Source: Amycolatopsis tucumanensis (GTDB lineage: Bacteria; Actinomycetota; Actinomycetes; Mycobacteriales; Pseudonocardiaceae). From it: a DNA stretch of 64,000 bases. The translations under genes were made by a program, and so were the position numbers. The notes beneath the pieces were generated by a model. That model did not search any database. It saw only the letters and a program-made list of their open reading frames with translations, and was not told the origin of the DNA. Positions 8,702 through 16,572 of the stretch are shown one piece after another; within the stretch, counting starts at the first letter, position 1; each line of letters starts with the position of its first letter. The DNA lies in contig NZ_JAKGSD010000011.1 in assembly GCF_021654135.1 (NCBI RefSeq), forward strand, positions 72,879 to 136,878, given 5' to 3'.

Positions 8702-8738
8702 CCCGCACCATCAGATCGGGACTGATGGTGCGGGGCCG
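8698..8738 (+). terminator. Strong hairpin 5' of the SARP gene
   Basis: A 17-bp perfect stem (8698-8714 pairing with 8722-8738; left-arm core CCCCGCACCATCAG) and a 7-nt loop, followed by a weakly T-containing stretch. It sits 38 bp upstream of the SARP start, so transcription from upstream would be stopped there unless the stem is prevented. It may terminate the ect operon or be the expression platform of the leader. Confidence 0.7.
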
Positions 8739-8776
8739 TACTCGTTTCCTCCGGCGCGGCGCTCTGGGAGGGGCCT

Positions 8777-11482
8777 GTGCTCAAGGGTTTGCGCGTCCAG
8801 CTGCTCGGCCCGGTGCAGCTGTGCGCCGGTGACCGGCCGGTGCCGATCGGCGGTCCCGGTGTGCGCGGGCTGCTCGCGTTGCTGGCGCTGCAGCCGAACC
8901 GGATCGTCGCGCTCGACGACCTGATCGACGCGCTGTGGGACCACGACCCGCCGCCGACGGCGCGGACGATCGTGCACGGCAACGTCTCCCAGCTGCGGCG
9001 CGTGCTGCGGTCGGCCGGCACGCCGGAGGTCCGGATCGACACGGCCGCGCCCGGCTACCGGTTGAACGTCGACCCGCTGCTGGTCGACGTTCACCGCGCC
9101 CGCGCGTTGTTCGAGCGCGCCGAGGCCGCGCCGTTGGTGGAACGCGCCTCGCTGCTGCACGAGGCGTGGGCGTTGTGGCAGGGGCCGGAGCTGGGCGGGG
9201 TGCCGGAGTCGGTGCGCGCGCCGGAACTGGCGGACCTGCGGATCGCGGTGCACGGCGCCCGGGTCGACGCCGACCTCGCGCTGGGACGACACGAAGAGCT
9301 GATCGCCGAGCTGACCACGATCGTCCGGGCGGAGCCGCGGCGTGAGCGGACGGTCGGGCAGCTGATGCGGGCGCTCTACCACTCGGGGCGCCGGGCGGAC
9401 GCGCTCGAGGTGTACCGGGAGGCGGCGCGGGCGGCGTCGGAGAAGTTCGGCCTCGACCTCGGGCCCGACCTGCGGGCGCTGCACGAACACGTGCTGAACG
9501 ACGACTTGGCGCCGGTCGTGTCGGCGATCGACGTGAGCCGGGTGGTGCCGCGGCAGCTGCCGCCCGCGGTGCCGCTGCTGGCCGGGCGGTCGGCGGACCT
9601 GGCCTGGCTGGACGAGGTGGCGCCGGTCGGCGTGATCACCGGGCCACCCGGGATCGGCAAGAGCGCGCTGGTCGTGTCGTGGGCGCACGGCGCGGTGCCG
9701 AAGTTCCCGGACGGGGTCCTGTTCGCCGCGTTGCGCGGGTTCGAGGCGCCGGTGCCGGCCGCGGAGGTGCTGGCGCAGTTCTTGCTCGGGCTCGGCGTGC
9801 CCGCGGACGAGGTGCCGGAGCCGGAGGGGGAGCGGCTCGCGTTGTACCGGTCGCTCACCGGTGGCCGGCGGATGCTGGTGGTACTGGACGACGCGCGGTC
9901 GGCCGAGCAGGTGCGGCCGTTGCTGCCGCCGGGGCCGGGGTCGGTCGCGGTGGTGACCTCGCGGGCGCGGCTGGACGGGCTGACCGTTTCGCACGGTGCG
10001 CGGGTGCGGTCGCTGGAGCCGCTGGCGCGGCGGGACTCGGTGCGGCTCATCGCCGACGTCGCGGGCGGGGCGTTCGAGGAGTACCACTCGCAGGTGGCGG
10101 GGTCGTGCGGGGACCTGCCGCTGGCGCTGCGGATCGCGGGCGCGCGGCTGGCGGCCGGTCCGGCGTGGACGGTGCCGGAGTTCGTGGCCGAGCTGGCGAG
10201 CGAGCGGACGCGGCTGGCCGCGCTGGACGTGGACGACGCCGGGGTGCGAGCGGCTCTGGACGTGTCGGTGCGGGGGCTGCCCGCCGAGGTGGGGGCGATG
10301 TTCCGGGCGCTGGGGGCGTTTCCCGGGCCCGCGGTCGGTCCGTTCGTGGCGGCGGCGTTGTGCGGGGTGCCGGTCGTGGAGGCGCGGCGACGGTTGCGGG
10401 TGCTGGCGGCCCACCACCTGCTGACCGAGAGCGCGCCGGAGGTGTTCACGCGGCACGACCTGGTGCGGTTGTACGCGCGCGAACTGGCTGGTTCGTCGAG
10501 TCCGCGGCCGGCGGTGCGCTACTACCAGGCGGCGGCTGACGCGGCGCGCCGCCGGTTGCTGCGGATCGTGGACCCGCTGGACTTTTCGTTCGTCGAGGTG
10601 CCGGTGCCCGCGTTGTCCGGTTTCGACGACGCGCTGGCGTGGTTCGTGGCCGAGTGGCCGAACCTCTTGGCCGTGCTGGAGGCCGCGGCGGCGGCCGGTC
10701 TGCACGAGGACGTGTGGCGGCTGGCGCGGGTGGCGCACACGTACCGGGTGGTGCGCCCGCTGTGGGACGAGTGGCGGCGGCTGGTGGCGCTGGGGATGGC
10801 GGCGGCCGAGGCGAGCGGGGATCCGCGGGCTCGGTTCTGGATGTTGATCTCGCGCTGCGCGATGTTCCTGACGTTCGACCTGGGGGCCGACGCGCTGGCG
10901 GACGCGTCCGCGGCGCTGGCGATCGCGGCGGACGAGGGGAGCCGCACCTGCGCGATGATCCACCTGGGGTGCGCGTTGAACAGCTGCGGTCGCCACGACG
11001 AGGCGGTGGAGTGCCTGACGAAGGCGGCCTCGGCGGCGGGCACGGACGAGCTGCGGGGCCAGGCGCTGGCGAACTGCGCGGAGGCGGAGAAGGCGCGGGG
11101 CCGGTACGCGGAGGCGATCGCGCACCAGCTGTCGTCGCTGGAGATCGACCGCCGCCTCGGTGACGACAGCTATGTGGTCGTGTCGCTCAACAACCTGGCC
11201 GAGTCGTACCTCGGCCTCGACGACGACGGCGCGGCGTGGAAGCACGCGTCCGCCGCGGTCGAGTTGGCGTCGCTGCGGGGTTTCCTGCTGCAGGAGGCGG
11301 TCGGCCGGCTGACGCTGGGACGACTCTCCCGCCGCGACGGCGACCTCGACGGCGCACGCCTGCAGGTGGGGCTGGCGGCGGAGCTGCACTCGCGGGTCAG
11401 CCCCCGGCCGCCCGCGGAGGTTCTCGCGGAGATGGCAGAGCTGGGGCTACCGGTGGACGCTGCGCGGGGTCACGAGGGGTGA
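8777..11482 (+). CDS. AfsR/SARP family transcriptional regulator
   Basis: A 901-aa multidomain regulator. Residues 1-95 form an OmpR-type winged helix (LRVQLLGPVQL, then VSQLRRVLR), and 100-245 a bacterial transcriptional activation domain. An NB-ARC ATPase follows with Walker A GPPGIGKS at about 289-296 and LVVLDDARS as Walker B, then a C-terminal TPR-like helical array (YAEAIAHQLSSLEIDRRLGDD). Such proteins activate antibiotic or differentiation genes in response to nucleotide or effector binding. GTG 8777 follows GGAGGGGCCT. No biosynthetic cluster is adjacent, so its targets are unknown; the ectoine operon upstream is one possibility. Confidence 0.9.
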   Translation: MLKGLRVQLLGPVQLCAGDRPVPIGGPGVRGLLALLALQPNRIVALDDLIDALWDHDPPPTARTIVHGNVSQLRRVLRSAGTPEVRIDTAAPGYRLNVDPLLVDVHRARALFERAEAAPLVERASLLHEAWALWQGPELGGVPESVRAPELADLRIAVHGARVDADLALGRHEELIAELTTIVRAEPRRERTVGQLMRALYHSGRRADALEVYREAARAASEKFGLDLGPDLRALHEHVLNDDLAPVVSAIDVSRVVPRQLPPAVPLLAGRSADLAWLDEVAPVGVITGPPGIGKSALVVSWAHGAVPKFPDGVLFAALRGFEAPVPAAEVLAQFLLGLGVPADEVPEPEGERLALYRSLTGGRRMLVVLDDARSAEQVRPLLPPGPGSVAVVTSRARLDGLTVSHGARVRSLEPLARRDSVRLIADVAGGAFEEYHSQVAGSCGDLPLALRIAGARLAAGPAWTVPEFVAELASERTRLAALDVDDAGVRAALDVSVRGLPAEVGAMFRALGAFPGPAVGPFVAAALCGVPVVEARRRLRVLAAHHLLTESAPEVFTRHDLVRLYARELAGSSSPRPAVRYYQAAADAARRRLLRIVDPLDFSFVEVPVPALSGFDDALAWFVAEWPNLLAVLEAAAAAGLHEDVWRLARVAHTYRVVRPLWDEWRRLVALGMAAAEASGDPRARFWMLISRCAMFLTFDLGADALADASAALAIAADEGSRTCAMIHLGCALNSCGRHDEAVECLTKAASAAGTDELRGQALANCAEAEKARGRYAEAIAHQLSSLEIDRRLGDDSYVVVSLNNLAESYLGLDDDGAAWKHASAAVELASLRGFLLQEAVGRLTLGRLSRRDGDLDGARLQVGLAAELHSRVSPRPPAEVLAEMAELGLPVDAARGHEG

Positions 11483-11696
11483 CGCTTTCGAGTACAAGGT
11501 GCCCCCGCACTTAGCGAATTCTTAGCGATGGATCTTGCGGAGGGCGTATGGTCCGGCTTGGCCGTCTGGCGCAGTGGGGGAGCGTCAGACGGCCGCCTTG
11601 GGTTTCGGCTGGTTGGCCCTGGTGGTTGCTCCGCTGGACGGCTGGAAGCGGTGAACGGTCCGTTCATCGCCGCATGGTGGTTTCGGTGACGGGCAT
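11483..11696. other. Intergenic hairpin and isolated palindrome
   Basis: No gene is seen. GGCCGTCTG (11560-11568) pairs with CAGACGGCC (11586-11594) across a 17-nt loop and may terminate the SARP transcript. Further on, TGAACGG-T-CCGTTCA (11652-11666) is a perfect 15-bp palindrome resembling an operator, yet no gene starts nearby on either strand. Confidence 0.45.
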
Positions 11697-12366
11697 CTGG
11701 GTGCGGCGCGACCGCGCCGGACCGCGCCGGACCGCACTCAGCGGTGGCCGAATCGCGCTGCGGCAGCCGAGCCGCGCCGCGCCTGCGGACGCCGGCGGAG
11801 TGGCGCGCGGTGGCTGGACTGAGCCGGGCCGCGCGGTGGCTGGACCGAGCCGCGTCGCGCGGTGGCTGGACTGAGCCGGGCCGCGCGGTGGCTGGACCGA
11901 GCCGGGCCGCGCCAGCCGGGCCGCGCTGAACGGTGCCATGTCGGACCGCGTCGAGCGGAGCCGCGTCGCACCGAGCAGCGTCCCGCGGAAGCGGGCAGTG
12001 CCGGACCGCGCCACACCGTCCTGGGCCGCGCCGGGCCGAGCCGCGCCGGGGTGGAAAGTGCCGGGGCGGGCTGTGCCGCACTGCACCCACGGCGCACCGT
12101 GCTGGGCCGAGCCGCACCGCAGCGTGCCGCATCGGGGCGAGCTGCCCCGTGCCGCAGCGAGTCGCGCCGTGCTGGACCGCGCCGCACCGCATCAAGGCCG
12201 TGCCGTGCCGAGCTGCCCCATGCCTGACCGAGCCGCGCCGTACCGCATCAAGGTCGTGTGCCTGACCGTGCCACGCCGCCGGTCGAGCCGCGCCGGGCCG
12301 CGTCACGCCGCCGGACCGAGCCGCGCCGGGCCGCGTCACGCCGCCGGACCGAGCCGTGCCGCACCG
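11697..12366. repeat. Pentanucleotide-periodic repeat block
   Basis: About 670 bp can be cut almost without a break into 5-bp words of form GNGCC, GGACC, GCACC or GCATC. Embedded are cleaner tandem copies: four of a 26-bp unit (11806-11831, 11832-11857, 11858-11883, 11884-11909) and two identical 33-bp units (12285-12317, 12318-12350). All six frames are largely open only because 5 is coprime with 3 and the words lack stop triplets, so predicted proteins here (for example on the minus strand 11470-12417) are low-complexity Arg/Ala/Gly/Pro artefacts. No gene is supported. Confidence 0.85.
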
Positions 12367-12426
12367 AGCTCCGCGGTGCCCACCCGCCACGCGGAACCCA
12401 GCCGGCAGCCCCACCACCGACCAAAC

Positions 12427-13308
12427 TCACTGGTCGAACAGGTTCACTTCCGGCGTGATCTCCAGCAGCTCGTGCACCGGGCGGCCGCGGCGGCCGTCGA
12501 TCGTCGTCGTGCGGACTACCCGTAGGCGGGCCGTCACCGGGCGGTCCAGGTTCTCCTTGATCTGGTCCAGCAGGTCCGGCGCCACCGCACCCTGGATCGT
12601 CCCGCCGGACTCGCGCTCCAGGTAGAAGATCCGGCGGCGCGTGCGCACGCCGTCGAGCCGGCCGGAGACCGTCTCGTAGCCGACCTCCTCCCGCGACTCC
12701 CGCAGGCTGTTGTGCAGCACCTTCGCCTGGTCGGTCGTCATGCTGCGGGTCACGTCCTCACCAGCGGTGGGCGTCAGCTGCAGCCCGATGCCGGTGTTCT
12801 TGACGACCGCGCTGACGATGTCGCTCACCGCGTTGCGCACCGTGTCCCGTTGCAGCAGCACCGCGTCCAGCGCGCCGTCGTCGGAGCCGTTCGCGGGCAG
12901 GAAGTCGCACAGCTCCTTCACCGCGCGCTCGGACAGCGTCTCGATCCCGTCGTGGATCAACGCGTCGTCCGGCGCCGGCTCGGGGAAGCCGAAGAAGATC
13001 GTGTTGCCCGCCTGGCCGCGCTGGATCAGCGGCGCCTTGTCGCGGTCGGTCTGCTGGACGTAGGTGATCTCGCCCTGCGGGTTGCGGATGATGTGCCCGA
13101 CCTTCGCCGTCGCGTCCTGCAGCGCCCGGCTGATGTCGGAGAACGTGTACGCGTCCAGGTTCGTCGACCCGAGCATCGACACGCGCAGCAACGGCGACCG
13201 GGCCGTCCGCTCGAACTTCGCGTGCGCGGCCATCGCCGACGCGCGCGCCAGGTCGTCCAGCCACGTGCCGCCCGGGATCTCGTCGGCGATCCGGCGGAAG
13301 TCCATCAT
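12427..13308 (-). CDS. Uncharacterised protein, partner of DUF6932-like gene
   Basis: A 293-aa soluble protein I do not recognise. Residues 1-170 are mixed alpha/beta (MMDFRRIADEIPGGTWLDDL near the start, then KVGHIIRNPQGEITYV). The C-terminal 75 residues (VSGRLDGVRTRRRIFYLERE, then IQGAVAPDLLDQIKENLDRPV) look like a small beta-barrel. ATG 13308 overlaps the stop of the upstream gene by one base (TGATG), so the two are translated together. No signal peptide or membrane segment. It ends against the pentamer repeat block. Function unknown; pairing with a nucleotidyltransferase-like protein suggests a two-component module. Confidence 0.75.
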   Translation of the reverse strand: MMDFRRIADEIPGGTWLDDLARASAMAAHAKFERTARSPLLRVSMLGSTNLDAYTFSDISRALQDATAKVGHIIRNPQGEITYVQQTDRDKAPLIQRGQAGNTIFFGFPEPAPDDALIHDGIETLSERAVKELCDFLPANGSDDGALDAVLLQRDTVRNAVSDIVSAVVKNTGIGLQLTPTAGEDVTRSMTTDQAKVLHNSLRESREEVGYETVSGRLDGVRTRRRIFYLERESGGTIQGAVAPDLLDQIKENLDRPVTARLRVVRTTTIDGRRGRPVHELLEITPEVNLFDQ

Positions 13309-13787
13309 CACCACACCACCTCGGGGAACCCGCGGCGCCCTTCGTACGACCAGGTGTTGGCCCACGTCTCCTCGTCACCGGGGAAGCACAGGAACCCGTC
13401 GAGCAGACCCCCGACGGGTTGTACCTGATCGAGGTACATCGCGGGCTGCCCGACGATCACCCCGCGCAGGGTCAGCAGCCCGTACAGCGCGTCCCGCACG
13501 CGGCCCGTCATGCGCTTGAGGCTGCCCCAGTCGTCCGGGATCAGCACGACGTCGAGCCCGCTGGGCACGTCCGGGGTGCGAGTGATGAACTGCCCGCCGA
13601 TCCAGGCGCGGCCGCTCGGGATGATCCGGGCGACCGCGCCGAGATAGCTGTTCAGAGCGCTGAACAGGATCTCGCGGGCGTTCTGGTGCGGCGCGTCGAA
13701 GACGAGACGTTCGTAGATGTCGGCCACGTCCGCCGGAAGCCGCCCAGTCGGAAGAACCCCCTCCGGGGTCCAATGGGGCAGCGGCAT
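13308..13787 (-). CDS. DUF6932-like (nucleotidyltransferase-fold) protein
   Basis: A 159-aa protein. HWTPEGVLPTGRLPADVADIYERLVFDA resembles the N-terminus of DUF6932 proteins (LPPG...AT..E...RF). AWIGGQFITRTPDVPSGLDVVLI (about 84-106) corresponds to their G-S-F...D-x-D nucleotidyltransferase-like motif. Here the Ser is Gln and only one Asp (LDVV) is clear, so catalysis is doubtful. It is the first gene of a two-gene unit whose upstream region carries the 37-bp element at 13801-13837. A -10-like TAACTT lies about 8 bp before the ATG, suggesting a leaderless message. Confidence 0.6.
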   Translation of the reverse strand: MPLPHWTPEGVLPTGRLPADVADIYERLVFDAPHQNAREILFSALNSYLGAVARIIPSGRAWIGGQFITRTPDVPSGLDVVLIPDDWGSLKRMTGRVRDALYGLLTLRGVIVGQPAMYLDQVQPVGGLLDGFLCFPGDEETWANTWSYEGRRGFPEVVW

Positions 13788-13800
13788 GTCATGAAGTTAT

Positions 13801-13837
13801 CAGCGACGCGCAGCGTCTCCGTTGAGGGTGGCGGTGG
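13801..13837 (-). promoter_or_regulatory. 37-bp conserved upstream element, copy A
   Basis: Read on the minus strand this matches 43841-43877 at 34 of 37 positions. It contains the invariant core CACCCTCAACGGAGACGCT followed by GCGTCGCTG, and an inner GACGC/GCGTC inverted repeat. The element ends one base before a -10-like TAACTT preceding the DUF6932-like gene. Likely a binding site for a shared regulator or part of a promoter. Confidence 0.6.
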
Positions 13838-13871
13838 GCGACGGGTGGGCCTACCAACAGCTGCGTGACGC

Positions 13872-14675
13872 TCAGCTCGCCGGGGCGCGGTCGTCCGACA
13901 CCGGCGGGCGCACCGCGAACGGCTCCAGCTGCGGCCGCTTCGGCGACAACCCGTCGCCCATCGACTCGCCACGCAGCTGCCGCCGGATCCACGGCAACAG
14001 GTGCGTCTTCGTCCACGCCAGGTCCGACCGGCGGTTGGTGATCCAGTCCGCCCGCGCGTCGACGACCGGCCACGGCTCCCGCCAGTCCTCCGACGTCGGC
14101 ACACCCAGCACCTCGGCCGCGCGCAACGCGATCCGCCGGTGGCCCTCGGCGGTGAAGTGCAGCCTGTCGTCGCTCCAGGCGCGCGGGTCGTGCAGCGGGT
14201 CCATCGCCCACAGGTCGACGATCTTGGCGCCGTGCCGGATCGCGCTGGTCCACAGGTGCGCGTTGTAGATCCCGATCTTGCCGCGCAGCACGCTCATCAC
14301 CGGCAGGTGCTTGGTGTCCGGCCCGTTGAACACGAGGACGTCGATGCCGGCCGCGCGCAGCTTGCCGATCACCTCGTCGAGCTGCGCCGCGATCTCGTCC
14401 ACGTCGGAGCCGGGCACGATCACGTCGTTGCCGCCGGCGCACAGCGTCACCAGATCGGGTTTGAGCTCGAGGGCGATGGGTACCTGCTCTTCGATGATCT
14501 CGGCGAGCATCTTCCCGCGCAGCGCCAGGTTGGCGTACTGGAAGCCTGGTTGTCCTTCGGCCAGGATCTCGGCGAGCCGGTCGGCCCAGCCTCGGAAGGT
14601 CCCGTCCGGGTTGAAGTCGTTGAGACCTTCGGTGAAGCTGTCACCCAGTGCGACATAGCTGTCGTACTCACGCAC
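13872..14675 (-). CDS. SGNH/GDSL hydrolase
   Basis: A 267-aa esterase/lipase-type hydrolase. Block I YVALGDSFTEG (catalytic Ser near residue 13), block II Gly in LALRGK, block III CAGGNDV (Asn) and block V SDDRLHFTAEGHRRIA (Asp and His) are all present, so it should be active. No signal peptide: cytosolic. GTG 14675 is preceded by AAAGGGGAC. The last 60 residues are a variable extension after the core fold (TNRRSDLAWTKTHLLPWIRR), which is typical of the actinomycete group. Substrate unknown. Confidence 0.88.
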   Translation of the reverse strand: MREYDSYVALGDSFTEGLNDFNPDGTFRGWADRLAEILAEGQPGFQYANLALRGKMLAEIIEEQVPIALELKPDLVTLCAGGNDVIVPGSDVDEIAAQLDEVIGKLRAAGIDVLVFNGPDTKHLPVMSVLRGKIGIYNAHLWTSAIRHGAKIVDLWAMDPLHDPRAWSDDRLHFTAEGHRRIALRAAEVLGVPTSEDWREPWPVVDARADWITNRRSDLAWTKTHLLPWIRRQLRGESMGDGLSPKRPQLEPFAVRPPVSDDRAPAS

Positions 14676-14898
14676 GCTGCCGTCCCCTTTCGCCAGCACC
14701 TGTGTTGATCGCCCCTCGAACAACTCAGCAGGATGCACCTGTAATCCCGACCTACGCCACCGTCGGTTCAGCGCGAGGTCACAGTCTCTTACGTTGTCGG
14801 CCTCCTGAGCTTCTCCATTACCGCCGTCCGCCCGGATCGTGTGGCGAAGATCTCGATGGTAGCTGCCCGCACCGACAGTTTTGGGGCACGCTGTAGGG

Positions 14899-15552
14899 GT
14901 GACCGGACAAGCCACGCCGCAGAGGGAGTCGCTGGGCAGCATCCTGGGTGGTCGCAAGGGTGCGATCGACGCGAGCCTGCCGCCGCTGGCGTTCGTGATC
15001 GGCTGGCTGGCCGCGGGTTCGTCGATCGCCTGGGGCGCGGCCGCGGCGATCGCCACCGCCGTGGTGGTCGGCGTGGTGCGCCTGACCCGCGGCGACAAGG
15101 CGCGGGCCGTCGTGGTCAGCCTCGCCGCGGTGATCGTGGCCGCGTTGATCGCGTTGCACACCGGTCGCGCGCAGGACTTCTTCCTGATCCAGGTGCTGTC
15201 CAACGTGGCCAGTGCGTTGCTGTGGGTGACCAGTGTGGTCGTCCGGTGGCCGCTCCTGGGTGTCGTGGTCGGGTTGCTGCTCGGCCAGAAGACCCGCTGG
15301 CGCAAGGATCCCGACCTGCTGCGCGCCTACTCGCGGGCGAGTCTGGTGTGGTCGTTGCAGTACGTGCTGCGCGTGGTCGTCTACCTGCCGCTGTGGTGGG
15401 CGGGCGAGCTGGTCGCGCTGGGCGTCGCGCGCACAGTGATGACCTGGCCGCTGCAGGCGCTGACGATCGCGGTGAGCGGCTGGGTGCTGTACCGGACGCT
15501 GCCGAAGGAGCACCCCGGGCTGCGCGTCGTGCCGGAGTCCGGGCGCGAGTAA
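14899..15552 (+). CDS. DUF3159 family membrane protein
   Basis: A 217-aa integral membrane protein with about six hydrophobic segments (LPPLAFVIGWLAAGSSIAWG; AVVVSLAAVIVAALIAL; WPLLGVVVGLLLGQ; LPLWWAGELVALGVA; LTIAVSGWVLYRTLP). The N-terminal soluble part ESLGSILGGRKGAIDASLPP and the internal TRWRKDPDLLRAYSRAS motif identify DUF3159, an actinobacterial family of unknown function. GTG 14899 directly follows TGTAGGG, a -10-like element, so the mRNA may be leaderless. Divergent from the SGNH hydrolase gene. Confidence 0.85.
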   Translation: MTGQATPQRESLGSILGGRKGAIDASLPPLAFVIGWLAAGSSIAWGAAAAIATAVVVGVVRLTRGDKARAVVVSLAAVIVAALIALHTGRAQDFFLIQVLSNVASALLWVTSVVVRWPLLGVVVGLLLGQKTRWRKDPDLLRAYSRASLVWSLQYVLRVVVYLPLWWAGELVALGVARTVMTWPLQALTIAVSGWVLYRTLPKEHPGLRVVPESGRE

Positions 15553-15657
15553 GAGCCCCCGGCGAGGGGGAGGTCCGGGGGCCGCCCACACCGTACGACG
15601 GGCGGCGGGCCCGGCACTCGTGCTCCGCGCACGAAAAACGCCCGGATCTTTGGTCGG

Positions 15658-16572
15658 TCAGCCCGGACGGCGCGCCGCGGCCTCCCCGAACGCCTCGACG
15701 GCGGCGAGCCAGGCCGCACCGAGCACACCGTCCGAACTGGTGCGGACCTCGAGCCCGGCCAGCTTCGCCCGCACCCGCTCACCGACCCTGGTGCCGTCGC
15801 CGAGGACGCTGCCGACCAGCACCACAGGGGTGTCCTCGTCCGGCTCGCGGGTCGCCAGCGCGGTCGCGACCAGCAGGTCGGCGGCGCGCTCGACGATGTC
15901 GGTCGCGGCCGGGTCGTCGACCGCGACCAGCGGCGCGAACCGGGCGAGGCGGACCGGCGGCTCGGCGTTGGCGACCGTGATCAGCCGCCGCCACGCGTAC
16001 TTCCGGTCGGTCGCGTCGACCCCGGCCTCGGCCAGCACCGCGGTGGCCAGCGGGCCGAGGTCGCCGTCGCGGCCCAGCGCGGCCAGCGTGGCGCGCACGG
16101 CCTCCCGGCCCAGCCAGAACCCGGAGCCCTCGTCGCCGAGCAGCCAGCCGTAGCCGCCCTCGGTGGCGACCATGCGGCGCTTGCGGATCCGGCCCGCGAT
16201 CGAGCCGGTGCCCGCGATCAGCACGGTCCCGTCGGGCGCGTCGGTGGCGGCGGCGAACGCGACCTCCGCGTCGGTCAGCACCACCACGCGGTCGAGGCCC
16301 AGGTCGCGCCAGGTGCGCTCGAACAGGGCCGCGACCGCCGGGTCGGTCAGCTTCGCGGTGCCGGCCATGCCGACGACGCAAGCGCTTGCCCGGCCGGGGA
16401 CCTCGGTGGCCGCGCGGATCGCCGCCGCCAGGTTGGCGACCGCCTCCGCGGGCGGGTGCGAGTTCGGGTTGGCGCCGCCCGCGCGCCCGGCGCCGAGCAC
16501 CGTGCCGTCCGCGGCGACCGCCAGCGCACGCGTGGACGTGCCACCCGCGTCGACCCCGAGGACGAACTTCAT
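15658..16572 (-). CDS. nagK: N-acetylglucosamine kinase (BadF/BadG/BcrA type)
   Basis: A 304-aa ASKHA-fold sugar kinase. The phosphate-1 motif LGVDAGGTSTRALA is at the N-terminus, phosphate-2 LIAGTGSIAGR at about residue 118, and GGYGWLLGDEGSGFWLG is the GlcNAc-kinase signature. It phosphorylates GlcNAc (or glucosamine) taken up from chitin or cell wall. The start overlaps the stop of the SIS-domain gene by 4 bp, so the two are coupled. Control by DasR through the dre site at 17613-17624 is expected. Confidence 0.85.
   Translation of the reverse strand: MKFVLGVDAGGTSTRALAVAADGTVLGAGRAGGANPNSHPPAEAVANLAAAIRAATEVPGRASACVVGMAGTAKLTDPAVAALFERTWRDLGLDRVVVLTDAEVAFAAATDAPDGTVLIAGTGSIAGRIRKRRMVATEGGYGWLLGDEGSGFWLGREAVRATLAALGRDGDLGPLATAVLAEAGVDATDRKYAWRRLITVANAEPPVRLARFAPLVAVDDPAATDIVERAADLLVATALATREPDEDTPVVLVGSVLGDGTRVGERVRAKLAGLEVRTSSDGVLGAAWLAAVEAFGEAAARRPG

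Noticed and set aside
8711..11389. 892-codon antisense open frame over the SARP gene
   Set aside because: Shadow frame, Arg/Gln/His-rich, no domain.
11470..12417. Minus-strand 315-codon frame and several plus-strand frames in the pentamer block
   Set aside because: Low-complexity Arg/Ala/Gly peptides open on both strands because of the 5-bp period; no ribosome sites or domains.
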